NCBI RefSeq assembly: GCF_017348915.1 | Contig: NZ_CP071383.1 | Coordinates: 2,480,001 to 2,544,000, forward strand | Source: Leclercia pneumoniae | Lineage (GTDB): Bacteria > Pseudomonadota > Gammaproteobacteria > Enterobacterales > Enterobacteriaceae | Reading direction: 5' to 3' | DNA length: 64,000 bases | Shown here: piece by piece, positions 51,171 to 58,687 of the stretch | Layout: the number at the start of each line of letters is the position of its first letter | Position numbering within the stretch: the stretch's first letter is position 1 | Made by a program: the position numbers and the translations under genes | Notes under the pieces: generated by a model | Seen by the model: the letters and a program-made list of their open reading frames with translations, nothing else | Told to the model about the DNA's origin: nothing | Database searches by the model: none

Positions 51171-52076
51171 TTAAAAACTCGACTCCATAAACGCAGAGAT
51201 TTTGTCTGCGAGCAATTCATATCCTTCCTTGGTTGGATGTACACCATCAACAAGGTATTCTTTCGCGGTATATTGATTTATTCCGCTTTTCCTATACCCG
51301 TCCCATACCTCAATGTGATTCCTACCGCAGCACTCTATCAATGCGTCTACAAAATCAACAAGGAATACACCATTTGCATTCGTTGTTTTATCTGAACCAC
51401 CATTGACGCCATCATAATCAGACGGAGTTCTTAATCTCCATAGAGGGGTTATAAACACTAGCCGCATTCTTGGATTTCGATCCAGTAACTGCTGAATAAT
51501 ATAGTTTATACTGCCACAGAATGTTGAACCATCAGGTGTGAAGTCTGTAACCTTTCCAATTTGGTTATTAATATGTCTGTTGCCACCATAGTCGTTAGTT
51601 CCGAACGCAACTATCGCGTAATCAACGCTTTCCCAGTCAGTCAGTTTCAGTTTATTTATTTGCGGAAGGTTATTATCGCTAAACTCACGGATTAAATCGT
51701 CAGCGAAAGACTCCATTCGTGAATAATCATTGGTATTAATGGAGTGAGCAATGCGGTACATACTCATTGAATCGTAACCGATATGGATGTGAGCACCCAT
51801 ACGGCAGCCACCGAAGCCATACTTGAGGACATTCGCACCGGTTCGAAGCGCTATACGCTCCGGAATATCACCAAACTCTGTCAATGAGTCACCGAAGTAA
51901 GCAATTGTTTTTTTGCTTAGCGAACGCCTATTTGCAACAGGCTTATCTATCAACTTCCTAATGCCATTTTTATCATCTTCTGGTGTCTTTTTATTTGCTG
52001 AAACATACCCGGACATTGCAAATGCACCCGCTATAGATGCCAGTGTCAGCTTGAGTATGTTTCGCCTGTTTTCCAT
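51171..52076 (-). CDS. SGNH/GDSL hydrolase, probably exported
   Basis: A 301-residue hydrolase. The four SGNH landmarks are seen: F-G-D-S-L-T-E (nucleophile), Y-G-F-G-G-C, F-G-T-N-D-Y and D-G-V-H-P (catalytic Asp/His). The N-terminus (R-R-N-I-L-K-L-T-L-A-S-I-A-G-A-F-A) is a signal that resembles a twin-arginine type. Such enzymes deacetylate sugars or other esters; phages use them on capsule or O-antigen. A GTG 12 bases upstream is an alternative start; ATG at 52076 has GGGGTGG upstream. It lies convergent with the acyltransferase. Confidence 0.85.
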   Translation of the reverse strand: MENRRNILKLTLASIAGAFAMSGYVSANKKTPEDDKNGIRKLIDKPVANRRSLSKKTIAYFGDSLTEFGDIPERIALRTGANVLKYGFGGCRMGAHIHIGYDSMSMYRIAHSINTNDYSRMESFADDLIREFSDNNLPQINKLKLTDWESVDYAIVAFGTNDYGGNRHINNQIGKVTDFTPDGSTFCGSINYIIQQLLDRNPRMRLVFITPLWRLRTPSDYDGVNGGSDKTTNANGVFLVDFVDALIECCGRNHIEVWDGYRKSGINQYTAKEYLVDGVHPTKEGYELLADKISAFMESSF

Positions 52077-52145
52077 TGATAATGCCACCCCGTCAGATTT
52101 CAGATTAATAGGATCTTACGTCGTGACGGGCGCACATTCAATGTT

Positions 52146-52177
52146 TTACCAGCGAGCCTCCCAATTCACCGCTGCAG
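52146..52177 (-). pseudogene. Last codons of a deleted phage gene
   Basis: Read away from the IS, the minus strand is open and ends ...A-A-V-N-W-E-A-R-W-stop (TAA at 52148-52146). The frame is cut by the IS end at 52178, so it is the extreme 3' end of a gene, probably a late (tail) gene upstream of the hydrolase. Too short to identify. Confidence 0.5.
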
Positions 52178-52195
52178 TGAATCGCCACAGATAAT

Positions 52196-53008
52196 CTAGA
52201 CACTTCCGAGCCGCTGATAATATTGTTTTTCGTATTCAGTTGGTGGCATATGATCACTCGAACCATGCCGACGCTTACTGTTATAAAACATTTCGATGTA
52301 ATCAAAAATATCACCGCGAGCTTCTTCTCGCGTTCCGTAGATCTTTTTCTTTATCCGTTCACGTTTCAGTAGCTGGAAAAAACTTTCTGCGACTGCGTTG
52401 TCATGACAGTTACCGCGACGGCTCATACTGCCCTCCAGCCCGTGTGATTTCAGGAACGACTGCCACTCATAGCTTGTGTACTGACTGCCTTGATCAGAAT
52501 GAACCAGCACCTGCTTTTGAGGATTACGTCGCCACACGGCCATCAGAAGTGCATTCAGGACAATATCCTTTGTCATCCGGGGCTGCATTGACCAGCCAAT
52601 AACTTTGCGCGAGAACAGGTCAACAACCACAGCCAGATACAGCCAGCCTTCGTGAGTCCGGATGTAGGTGATGTCCGTTACCCAACGCTCATCCGGTGCT
52701 TCCGGGTTGAACTGCCGCTGGAGCCTGTTGGGCGTCACGATGCTGGTTTCACCCTTACGTGCCCGTGGGCTACGGTACCCGACCTGAGCCCTTATCCCGG
52801 CACGCTTCATCAGTCGCCAGACACGGTTAACTCCGCACTGTTGTCCGGTATCCCGCAGGTCGAGGTGGATCTTGCGATAACCATAAACGCAACCCGACTC
52901 CAGCCAGAACTGCTTTATCAGCCCCGTCAGCCTCAGGTCAGCATGATGCCGCCGTGAATCCGGCTGCTGAAGCCAGGCGTAAAAACCACTCGGATGCACA
53001 TCCAGCAC
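52196..53008 (-). CDS. IS3-family transposase OrfB
   Basis: A DDE transposase/integrase catalytic protein. The rve core is visible (R-W-V-T-D-I-T-Y-I with the first Asp, V-H-S-D-Q-G-S-Q-Y-T with the second, and the final Glu in N-A-V-A-E-S-F-F). The frame actually stays open upstream to the slippery run at 53098, as K-A-V-R-L-R-Y-A-F-I-R-D, so the functional product is an OrfAB fusion made by -1 frameshifting. It looks intact. Confidence 0.92.
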   Translation of the reverse strand: MLDVHPSGFYAWLQQPDSRRHHADLRLTGLIKQFWLESGCVYGYRKIHLDLRDTGQQCGVNRVWRLMKRAGIRAQVGYRSPRARKGETSIVTPNRLQRQFNPEAPDERWVTDITYIRTHEGWLYLAVVVDLFSRKVIGWSMQPRMTKDIVLNALLMAVWRRNPQKQVLVHSDQGSQYTSYEWQSFLKSHGLEGSMSRRGNCHDNAVAESFFQLLKRERIKKKIYGTREEARGDIFDYIEMFYNSKRRHGSSDHMPPTEYEKQYYQRLGSV

Positions 53009-53064
53009 CCGACAAAGCAGTCGGACAGGCCAGCAATAGGTGTTGTCACGGATAAAGGCGTACC

Positions 53065-53349
53065 TCAGTCGGACAGCTTTGCGAAGTACGCCGCGGCTTT
53101 TTTTAATATGTCCCGTTCGTCGGTAACCCGCTTCAGCTCTTTCTGGAGGCGTCGGATCTCAGCCTGAGCGTCTGACTGGACTTTATTGGTTGAGGAATCC
53201 GGGCCATATGCCTTTATCCAGGCATAAAGACTGTGGGTGGTGATACCGAGACGTGTTGCCACGCTGGAAACAGAATGGCCGCGATCAACAACCTGTTTTA
53301 CCGCTTCAATTTTAAACTCTTCGGGATAACGCTTACCGCTCATGGGCAC
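53065..53349 (-). CDS. IS3-family transposase OrfA
   Basis: A 94-residue protein with a helix-turn-helix (R-Y-P-E-E-F-K-I-E-A-V-K-Q-V) and a leucine-zipper-like coil (I-R-R-L-Q-K-E-L-K-R-V-T-D-E). AAAAAAAG at 53104-53097 on the minus strand is the likely -1 frameshift site into orfB. Confidence 0.92.
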   Translation of the reverse strand: MPMSGKRYPEEFKIEAVKQVVDRGHSVSSVATRLGITTHSLYAWIKAYGPDSSTNKVQSDAQAEIRRLQKELKRVTDERDILKKAAAYFAKLSD

Positions 53350-53387
53350 CTCTCTTTAAGTCATCTTAAATGACTCTGAGGTGTCTG

Positions 53388-54677
53388 TTAAACCCGTGGC
53401 GATTCACACGGGGCGTGTCGGGATTTAACGCAGATGATTTCGGTTATGCCTTTCAGTTCTGTGTTCGGGTTGTATTTCTCATCCCGGTAGATCATGAAAA
53501 TGACATCGGCTTCCTGCTCGATAACACCGGACTCTCGGAGGTCAGCTGCGACCGGGCGCTTGTTCGCACGCTCTTCGACCTTACGGTTAAGCTGAGCCAG
53601 TGCGATGACCGGGCAGCGCAACTCCTTCGCCAGGTTCTTCAGCCCAGTGGCGATCTCCCCTACGCTGCGGTTCATGTTCTCAGGGTCAGACATGCGCATC
53701 TTCTGGAGGTAATCGACAATGACCACACCAAGTCCGCCAAGCTTCTTGCTCATGCGCCGGGCTTCCGCTCGCACCTGGTGAACGCTGAGGGATGGCTTGT
53801 CGTTGATATAGATCGGGGCTTCGATGAAATCCTTCATGCAGTGGCCGACCTTACCCCAGGCACCATCCATCACGCCGCTTTGCTTGCTGAGTAAATCCTC
53901 TTTGCTCACCCGGGCCCGGTGGAAAGCGACACGCTCCGAGATCTGATCAACTGGCATTTCCAGACTGAAGAACAGCACAGGCTTTTTGTTCTTCAGGCCG
54001 ACGGTCTCGGTCACGGTGGTGCTGAACATGGTTTTCCCCATGCCCGGGCGACCGCCAACAACGATGAAATCGGTGTTGTTGAACCCGCCGAAAGCGCTGT
54101 CGATGGTTGCCATACCCAGCTCGGTTTTGTGCTTCCAGATATCGCCGCTGATAATCGACTGGATGGTCTCAAGAGACATGTCGATCCCGGTGGTGATGTG
54201 CTCGGTTCCATAGTCAGCACTGTGCTCAATGCCGGAGATATCAGCCTGAATGTTGCCGATGATGTCAGCTATACCCTCACTGGATGGCTCCGATAGTTTC
54301 TGTATCCCTACCTGCAGGGCAAGAGTCATCCGGCGACCCAGGTGCATTTCACGAAGCTTCTCGCAATAAGCCGCAAGGTTTGCGAACGACGGCGTGTTCT
54401 TGCTGCATTCAGCCAGGTAAGCGAATCCACCTGCGTCCTCCAGCGCCCCAAGATGCTCAAGGTCACTGGTCAGGGTTAGCAGGTCTATCTTCTCCCCGGA
54501 CTCGTTGAGGCGCTTGTAGGACCGCAGAGCCACCTTGTGAGGCGCTGCTGTGAAGTGATCCTCAGTCAGCCCCTCAATCGCGTCAGTCGCCATATCAGCA
54601 CCCTCTGTGCGCCCTGCTGCAAGCATGATCCCGCCAATGACGGCCTGCTCAACGTACAAATCGATAAAACGGCTCAT
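53388..54677 (-). pseudogene. Phage replicative DnaB-type helicase, 3' end cut by IS3
   Basis: A 429-codon frame. The N-terminal DnaB domain (V-E-Q-A-V-I-G-G-I-M-L) is followed by the RecA-like ATPase: Walker A G-G-R-P-G-M-G-K-T, Walker B V-V-I-V-D-Y-L-Q, and A-Q-L-N-R-K-V-E. P22 gp12-like helicases are about 458 residues. Here native sequence stops at ...V-K-S-R-H-A-P and the last residues C-E-S-P-R-V come from the IS, so roughly 30-40 residues are missing. The lost tail normally completes the nucleotide site, so activity is doubtful. ATG at 54677 overlaps the initiator stop. Confidence 0.88.
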
Positions 54678-55834
54678 GCAGTCACTCCCTTGCGCATACG
54701 GTGCTCGTTGATGGCCTGCTCGTAGACAGAGCCCCAGTTTTTCGGATTCAGGATCCAGTCGAGAGTCAGCCATGGCTGATCGCCTCGGGTGCTGAACAGG
54801 GAGGATTTCCCGATCAGCTCGAAGGCCATGCCCATGTGCTTCAGCTCTCGCCAGTTGCCCTGGCTGGTTTTGCCATTCCAGACCGCCTCAAGGTCGCGGT
54901 AGGCCGGTCGGCGGCGGCTCCACTCATGCAGCGAGACAGCCTTAGCCGGGAATTTGCCATTCCAGAGTTTGATGATCTCTTCGTGTGGGCATGGTGCCGG
55001 GTTGCTGCCCTGCCCGTCTGCCCAGATCAGGGCGTCTGACAGGTAGCCATCGAAGCGGGTCATTCGGCACAGGTTTTCCGGCTTGAATCTGTGGTCCCAT
55101 TTTGCGTGGGCCCAGCGGATAACCAGTTTCAGCTCTTCAGCGGTGTAGCACTGGTCTTTGCACTTCACGGTGGTGAGCGCTTTTTCGAACGGTGCCAGGT
55201 TTGAGTAACGACCGCCTGTCAGCTGGTTGAAGTAATCCATGACTTCCTGAGCGAGCATGTTTTCCCCCTGGGGGGTAAGGGGGGTTTTATTAGTTTTAGT
55301 AACTCCATTCTTGTTCTGTTCGACGGGTGGTTCGTCACCCCCTTCGACGGGTACGAGCTTCAAGACCGCGCCAGCACTGGGTTTAGGTTCGACTGGAGGT
55401 TCGTCACTACCTTCGACGCCTGAAATACCCTGATATTCACAGTAATTTGTGATGGTAATCACGGTTCCGAATGGGGTTCCTTTAGTGCTTAACATCCCTT
55501 CCCGACTGAAGAAATTCAGCATTCGCTCAACGGCTTTCGAGCTCTTTTCGTTGCCATCCTGATCGCGAAGTTTTCTCGCCAGAATGGCGGTGGTGGTCAC
55601 CAGCTGCCCGGCCCCAAGCATCCACTCACGACCGGCAAATTCAACGCTGCCCGGCTTAAAGCGAGCCTCACCAAGCAGGCGCACCCACAGGGCTAACTTT
55701 GCTGTATCCTTTGACCACGGTGCCGTGAGAGCGCTTCTGAACATGGCAAAGTGACCCTGCTTCCTGTTGTCCACGCGAGAGCTCCTGGAGGAATACACGC
55801 CTCCGTTTCGATCTGCTAACTTAACGACGCCCAT
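54674..55834 (-). CDS. Phage replication initiator (O-like)
   Basis: A 386-residue protein. The N-terminal half is a winged-helix region (W-S-K-D-T-A-K-L-A-L-W-V-R-L-L, S-S-K-A-V-E-R-M-L-N-F-F) typical of phage initiators; then a low-complexity, proline/glutamate linker with a repeated G-D/S-D-E-P-P-V-E unit; then the conserved phage replisome C-terminal domain (Y-F-N-Q-L-T-G-G-R-Y and L-I-W-A-D-G). It should bind the origin and load the helicase, whose gene overlaps by four bases. The linker DNA holds repeats likely to be the origin. Confidence 0.85.
   Translation of the reverse strand: MGVVKLADRNGGVYSSRSSRVDNRKQGHFAMFRSALTAPWSKDTAKLALWVRLLGEARFKPGSVEFAGREWMLGAGQLVTTTAILARKLRDQDGNEKSSKAVERMLNFFSREGMLSTKGTPFGTVITITNYCEYQGISGVEGSDEPPVEPKPSAGAVLKLVPVEGGDEPPVEQNKNGVTKTNKTPLTPQGENMLAQEVMDYFNQLTGGRYSNLAPFEKALTTVKCKDQCYTAEELKLVIRWAHAKWDHRFKPENLCRMTRFDGYLSDALIWADGQGSNPAPCPHEEIIKLWNGKFPAKAVSLHEWSRRRPAYRDLEAVWNGKTSQGNWRELKHMGMAFELIGKSSLFSTRGDQPWLTLDWILNPKNWGSVYEQAINEHRMRKGVTA
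55319..55419. repeat. Direct repeats inside the initiator gene, candidate phage origin
   Basis: Two 32-bp copies at 55319-55350 and 55388-55419 agree at 27 positions, 69 bp apart. Each begins TTCGAC and ends TTCGACG around GGTTCGTCAC, so TTCGAC occurs four times. Lambda-type phages place origin iterons in the middle of the O gene, at this relative position. Confidence 0.6.
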
Positions 55835-55985
55835 GCTTCACCCCTGACTTAGCCATTGCGATGCGGATAACCCCAATCAGGCGCTCTGCGAATGCCTGGT
55901 TCTTGGACGCTGCGACGATAAGACCGTCTGGCGAATCTGGATGGCGTCGCTCCTCTTTTTCCTGGTACTTTTTGCGTTTAGCCAT
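55821..55985 (-). CDS. Small basic phage protein between cII and initiator
   Basis: A 54-residue protein (M-A-K-R-K-K-Y-Q-E-K-E-E-R-R-H-P...) ending G-V-K-H-G-R-R, with charged N-terminus and a helix. Start has AGGAGTCATTTTA upstream; its stop overlaps the initiator start by 14 bp. Comparable small genes sit here in P22-like phages. Function unknown. Confidence 0.7.
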   Translation of the reverse strand: MAKRKKYQEKEERRHPDSPDGLIVAASKNQAFAERLIGVIRIAMAKSGVKHGRR

Positions 55986-56026
55986 TAAAATGACTCCTGT
56001 TAGATGTGTTGGCGTAACACAGTGAC

Positions 56027-56311
56027 TTAAGCCCTGAACGAGTTACCGCTCGTTTGGGGTTTTTCATTTGAGAGAATCTCCGCAACCTGCTTTGCCAGTC
56101 TCGCCATGTCGTCATCAACGACACCCCACTCCAGAACCGCTAAGAGCATCGCCAGCTTAGGCAGCATGTTTTCTTTCCAGCGGGTAATGCCTGATTTATC
56201 CATCCCGATCGCTTTGGCCACGTTTGAGGCACCTTTCATGGCAATCTGATTCAGGATCCAGGACTCAATTTTTCGAGCCTGGGCTTTGTTTCGGGTAGTT
56301 GTGTTTTCCAT
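56027..56311 (-). CDS. CII-family transcriptional activator
   Basis: A 94-residue helix-turn-helix protein matching phage CII (I-L-N-Q-I-A-M-K-G-A-S-N-V-A-K-A-I-G-M-D-K-S-G-I-T-R-W-K). CII favours lysogeny by activating repressor and integrase promoters. Located after cro as expected, with AAGGA upstream of ATG. Confidence 0.88.
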   Translation of the reverse strand: MENTTTRNKAQARKIESWILNQIAMKGASNVAKAIGMDKSGITRWKENMLPKLAMLLAVLEWGVVDDDMARLAKQVAEILSNEKPQTSGNSFRA

Positions 56312-56339
56312 TAGTTAAAATCCTTAATAAGTTGTTGAG

Positions 56340-56359
56340 TCGGCTGACTAATCAGCCGA
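56340..56359 (-). terminator. Hairpin between cro and cII
   Basis: TCGGCTGA-4 bases-TCAGCCGA, a perfect 8-bp stem just after boxA on the pR transcript. No T-run follows on either strand. It may be a boxB-like element or a weak tR1 terminator. Confidence 0.45.
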
Positions 56360-56378
56360 GTAAAATTGGGTTCCAGAT

Positions 56379-56390
56379 TGTTAAAGAGCG
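56379..56390 (-). promoter_or_regulatory. boxA-like antitermination site on the pR transcript
   Basis: The minus strand CGCTCTTTAACA differs from rRNA boxA (TGCTCTTTAACA) only at its first base. It sits eight bases after the cro stop, the usual nutR location. Confidence 0.7.
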
Positions 56391-56397
56391 GTAGTAC

Positions 56398-56586
56398 TTA
56401 CGGGGTTTTGCTGTGCGGGAAAGGCTTGATTTCTTCAGCCTTGATTTTCCCGTCGGGCAGTCGGTTGATAAAAATCTGACGCCCAACCCTAATTGCCTTG
56501 CTGATTGCCGTCTGGTGTACACCGATAGCGTCAGCTGCTTTGGCCTGACCTACCTCGCCAACAAACTCAGCTAAAGAAATCTTCAT
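56398..56586 (-). CDS. Cro-type repressor
   Basis: A 62-residue protein with helix-turn-helix G-Q-A-K-A-A-D-A-I-G-V-H-Q-T-A-I-S-K-A. First gene of the rightward operon and divergent from cI. ATG at 56586 has AGGAG upstream; an in-frame extension to 56610 is not supported. Confidence 0.88.
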   Translation of the reverse strand: MKISLAEFVGEVGQAKAADAIGVHQTAISKAIRVGRQIFINRLPDGKIKAEEIKPFPHSKTP

Positions 56587-56616
56587 GTGGTTGCTCCTTT
56601 GAGTGCACAACCAAAC

Positions 56617-56678
56617 AATACCAGAAGTATTACATAAAGCAATACCTGCGGTATTTTTAAAATATGAGCTTTGGTATT
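56617..56678. promoter_or_regulatory. Right operator region (three repressor sites)
   Basis: AATACCAGAAGTATT (56617-56631) and AATACCTGCGGTATT (56641-56655) are 15-bp pseudo-palindromes. A weaker third, ATGAGCTTTGGTATT, is at 56664-56678. Start-to-start spacing is 24 and 23 bp, like OR1-OR3. The pR -10 (TATTGT with TG extension, 56620-56615) lies in the first site; the cI -10 (TAATAT, 56678-56683) lies at the third. Confidence 0.85.
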
Positions 56679-56689
56679 AATATCTGATA

Positions 56690-57400
56690 ATGGAAAAGAA
56701 AAAGATCCTCACCACCGCTCAAGTGGCTGATTCACAGCGTTTAAAAGCCCTTTACGAAGCGAAGAAAAAAGAACTGGGTATTACTCAGCAATCCATTGCG
56801 GACGCGCTGGACATATCTCAGGGTGCCGTCGGCCATTACCTGAATGGAAGGAATGCCTTAAATACAGCGGTAGCATCGGTCTTTGCCAGGCTTCTTGGGG
56901 TTAGTGTCTCGGACTTCAGTCCTTCCCTGGCGAAGGAAATCTCTGATATGAGTTCGGTAGCGTCAGAAAATACTTCGTTCGCCGGGCATTATTCACCTGG
57001 CTCAAAATATCCCGTCCTTAGCAAGGTACAGGCCGGCGCATGGTGCGAGGCTGTTGAGCCGTACACTCTAAAGGATATAGACCTTTGGCTTGAATCAGAT
57101 GCTCATATTCAGGGGGAGGCGTTCTGGCTGCAGGTGGATGGTGACTCGATGACAGCTCCAGCTGGCCTTAGCATCCCTGAAGGTACCTTCGTTCTTTTCG
57201 ATACGGGCCGCGAGGCGATCAACGGCAGCCTGGTAATAGCAAAGCTATCTGATTCTAACGAGGCGACGTTTAAGAAGCTGGTTATCGATGGTGCACAGAA
57301 GTATCTGAAGGGGCTCAATCCCCAGTGGCCGCTTGTGGCAATTAACGGCAACTGTCGGATCATAGGTGTCGCTGTAGAGACAAAATTACGATTGATATAA
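56690..57400 (+). CDS. CI-type prophage repressor (HTH plus S24)
   Basis: A 236-residue repressor. The N-terminal XRE helix-turn-helix (I-T-Q-Q-S-I-A-D-A-L-D-I-S-Q-G-A-V-G-H-Y) is followed by a LexA/S24 autoprotease domain: cleavage site near Q-A-G-A-W, serine in V-D-G-D-S-M-T-A-P, lysine in V-I-A-K-L. It should keep the prophage silent and self-cleave with RecA. No ribosome site precedes ATG 56690; the putative -10 at 56678-56683 would start the mRNA at the ATG, so it is probably leaderless like lambda PRM-cI. Confidence 0.94.
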   Translation: MEKKKILTTAQVADSQRLKALYEAKKKELGITQQSIADALDISQGAVGHYLNGRNALNTAVASVFARLLGVSVSDFSPSLAKEISDMSSVASENTSFAGHYSPGSKYPVLSKVQAGAWCEAVEPYTLKDIDLWLESDAHIQGEAFWLQVDGDSMTAPAGLSIPEGTFVLFDTGREAINGSLVIAKLSDSNEATFKKLVIDGAQKYLKGLNPQWPLVAINGNCRIIGVAVETKLRLI

Positions 57401-57406
57401 TTTTAG

Positions 57407-57440
57407 CGTTAACGGTTCAAAGTTAACTGTAACGTTAACC
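57407..57440. promoter_or_regulatory. Cluster of GTTAAC palindromes after cI
   Basis: GTTAAC occurs at 57408, 57422 and 57434. The first two are inside perfect 8-bp palindromes, CGTTAACG and AGTTAACT. They fill the 61-bp gap before the membrane-protein pair and could be an operator; no protein is assigned. Confidence 0.4.
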
Positions 57441-57461
57441 ATGACTCACACGGAAAGTTAA

Positions 57462-57713
57462 ATGAACTTCTCTATCTTCGGTGGCGATATCGACCTAAGC
57501 GCAATGCCCGACAGCATTAAAGAGCTTAGGATTTTTTGGGAATCGTTGTATGATAAGTGCCCTGTAATAGCGTTGCTCTTGATATTGATGGTTCCGGTGA
57601 CGTTGCTCTATATCATCTACACTGTAGGTAGCATCTTTAAAAATGAACGATCTCTTGATAAAAAGGTCGTAGAAGCAATGAAGAAATCGAAAAAGAGGGG
57701 GAAAAAGAAATGA
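57462..57713 (+). CDS. Small membrane protein, first of a cI-linked pair
   Basis: An 83-residue protein not recognised as any family. It has a short N-terminal part, one membrane segment (about residues 33-56, P-V-I-A-L-L-L-I-L-M-V-P-V-T-L-L-Y) and a strongly basic tail (M-K-K-S-K-K-R-G-K-K-K), predicting N-out/C-in topology. GGAAAG lies upstream of ATG. It follows cI in the rexAB position with no terminator between, so the lysogen should express it. Its stop overlaps the next start (ATGA). Superinfection exclusion is an inference from position. Confidence 0.75.
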   Translation: MNFSIFGGDIDLSAMPDSIKELRIFWESLYDKCPVIALLLILMVPVTLLYIIYTVGSIFKNERSLDKKVVEAMKKSKKRGKKK

Positions 57714-58225
57714 TTGTTAACATGCTGTCAGCTCTTGCCCTTGCTTTAGTTATCGTTGCGTACTGGGTATTGTGCCGCAGGCGCGCATTGAGATATCAGA
57801 AAAAAGCTGTAGAGCTTATCGAAGAATACTTTGAAGATAGGGGTGTTCCAGAAGCAGATAAAGAGTCGTTGTATCGCTCTTACCGTCTATCTCGTAAATT
57901 TTATATGTTGCCCTTATGCGCCATGGCGTGTCCGTTCGTCTTGGCTTACATGTTGATAGCAAAAGGCAAGCTCGACATTAAGCCAACTCAGAGAGCGAAC
58001 AACAAACTCTATGATGCAGCTTTTGATCAGTGCATGAAAATGACAATCAGCAAAAATCCAATATCTTCTATATTGGCGATTGCGTTGATTGGATTAAGTT
58101 TTGCTTTCGCAATCCCGGTTGGTGTCATCCTTAACAGACTGTCATCAATGCCTACAGCTGCTGGAATAGCAAACCTTTTTGCAACCATAAGCTCAGTGGC
58201 TTCAAGAAAAGCTCACGGCCACTAA
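57710..58225 (+). CDS. Three-segment membrane protein, second of a cI-linked pair
   Basis: A 171-residue protein, unrecognised. Membrane segments lie near residues 3-22, 66-88 and 118-142. Between the first two is a charged helical cytoplasmic stretch (Y-Q-K-K-A-V-E-L-I-E-E-Y-F-E-D-R). Composition is AT-richer than the host genes. Translationally coupled to the upstream small membrane protein and closed by a terminator, so cI and the pair form one lysogenic unit. A role in excluding other phages or altering the envelope is plausible but unproven. Confidence 0.78.
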   Translation: MIVNMLSALALALVIVAYWVLCRRRALRYQKKAVELIEEYFEDRGVPEADKESLYRSYRLSRKFYMLPLCAMACPFVLAYMLIAKGKLDIKPTQRANNKLYDAAFDQCMKMTISKNPISSILAIALIGLSFAFAIPVGVILNRLSSMPTAAGIANLFATISSVASRKAHGH

Positions 58226-58232
58226 TATTACA

Positions 58233-58258
58233 AACCCGGCCACCGCGCCGGGTTTTTT
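58233..58258 (+). terminator. Terminator of the cI-membrane pair transcript
   Basis: AACCCGGC-CACCGC-GCCGGGTT followed by TTTT, eight bases after the stop. Confidence 0.9.
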
Positions 58259-58274
58259 ATGCCTGCTATAGCGA

Positions 58275-58388
58275 GATCCAAAAGTTACTGCGCTGGCGTT
58301 AAAATCAATGACTTACACTAACCACTAAAGCCAGCATCCAATGCAATTCAATCACTTATGACGTGATCCAAAATAACCTGCGCTGGCG
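58275..58388. repeat. Direct repeat of 24 bp, 90 bp apart
   Basis: 58275-58298 and 58365-58388 share 21 of 24 bases: GATCCAAAA, three variable bases, then CTGCGCTGGCG. The 66 bp between hold no gene. Purpose unknown; it may be a duplication, a binding array or a recombination scar between the lysogenic unit and OL. Confidence 0.6.
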
Positions 58389-58422
58389 CATGTTGCTCCT
58401 GCACTTTTTTGTCACTCCTGCA

Positions 58423-58617
58423 CTACCTTCCTTTCCGCACTATCTCGGCTGCATCCCTGTTCACGCCCTTCCCTATCACATTGCCAGCATCTCTTCGGTT
58501 CTGCTCCAGCTGCTCGACCAGGTTATCTCTGTTAATCACCTTCCCGTCACCTATAAGCTGAACGATAGCTGCACCAATGGCGCAGCCGATCATGCCTGCA
58601 CGCTCTTCGTCCATCAT
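58423..58617 (-). CDS. Small phage protein of unknown function, antisense to pL arm
   Basis: A 64-residue protein (M-M-D-E-E-R-A-G-M-I-G-C-A-I-G-A-A-I-V-Q-L-I...) with one hydrophobic, glycine/alanine-rich helix and a charged C-terminal half (N-L-V-E-Q-L-E-Q-N-R-R-D-A-G). AGGGTG lies upstream. A possible promoter, TTGGTA-N17-TATTTT on the minus strand, overlaps the outermost OL site, so CI could repress it. It is convergent with the membrane pair. I do not recognise it; an alternative start lies at 58650. Confidence 0.5.
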   Translation of the reverse strand: MMDEERAGMIGCAIGAAIVQLIGDGKVINRDNLVEQLEQNRRDAGNVIGKGVNRDAAEIVRKGR

Positions 58618-58687
58618 AACTGACACCCTATTTGCTGTTTTTCGAAGCATATCACTGAGATTTACAAAAATAAATTCCCTTATATTT

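Larger units (their letters stand above)
52178..53406 (-). mobile_element. IS3-family insertion sequence (about 1.23 kb)
   Basis: Bounded by imperfect inverted repeats of about 33 bp: outer TGAATCGCCAC is identical at both ends and inner AGACACTTCCGAG / AGACACCTCAGAG nearly so. Inside are orfA and orfB with an A7G slippery site. The three bases outside are CAG on the left and CAC on the right, so there is no IS3-type 3-bp duplication. Exact ends could differ by one base. Confidence 0.9.

Noticed and set aside
52175..53409. Target-site duplication around the IS3 element
   Set aside because: Tried several end placements; flanking bases (CAG/CAC, GCA/ACG) never match, so no duplication is claimed.
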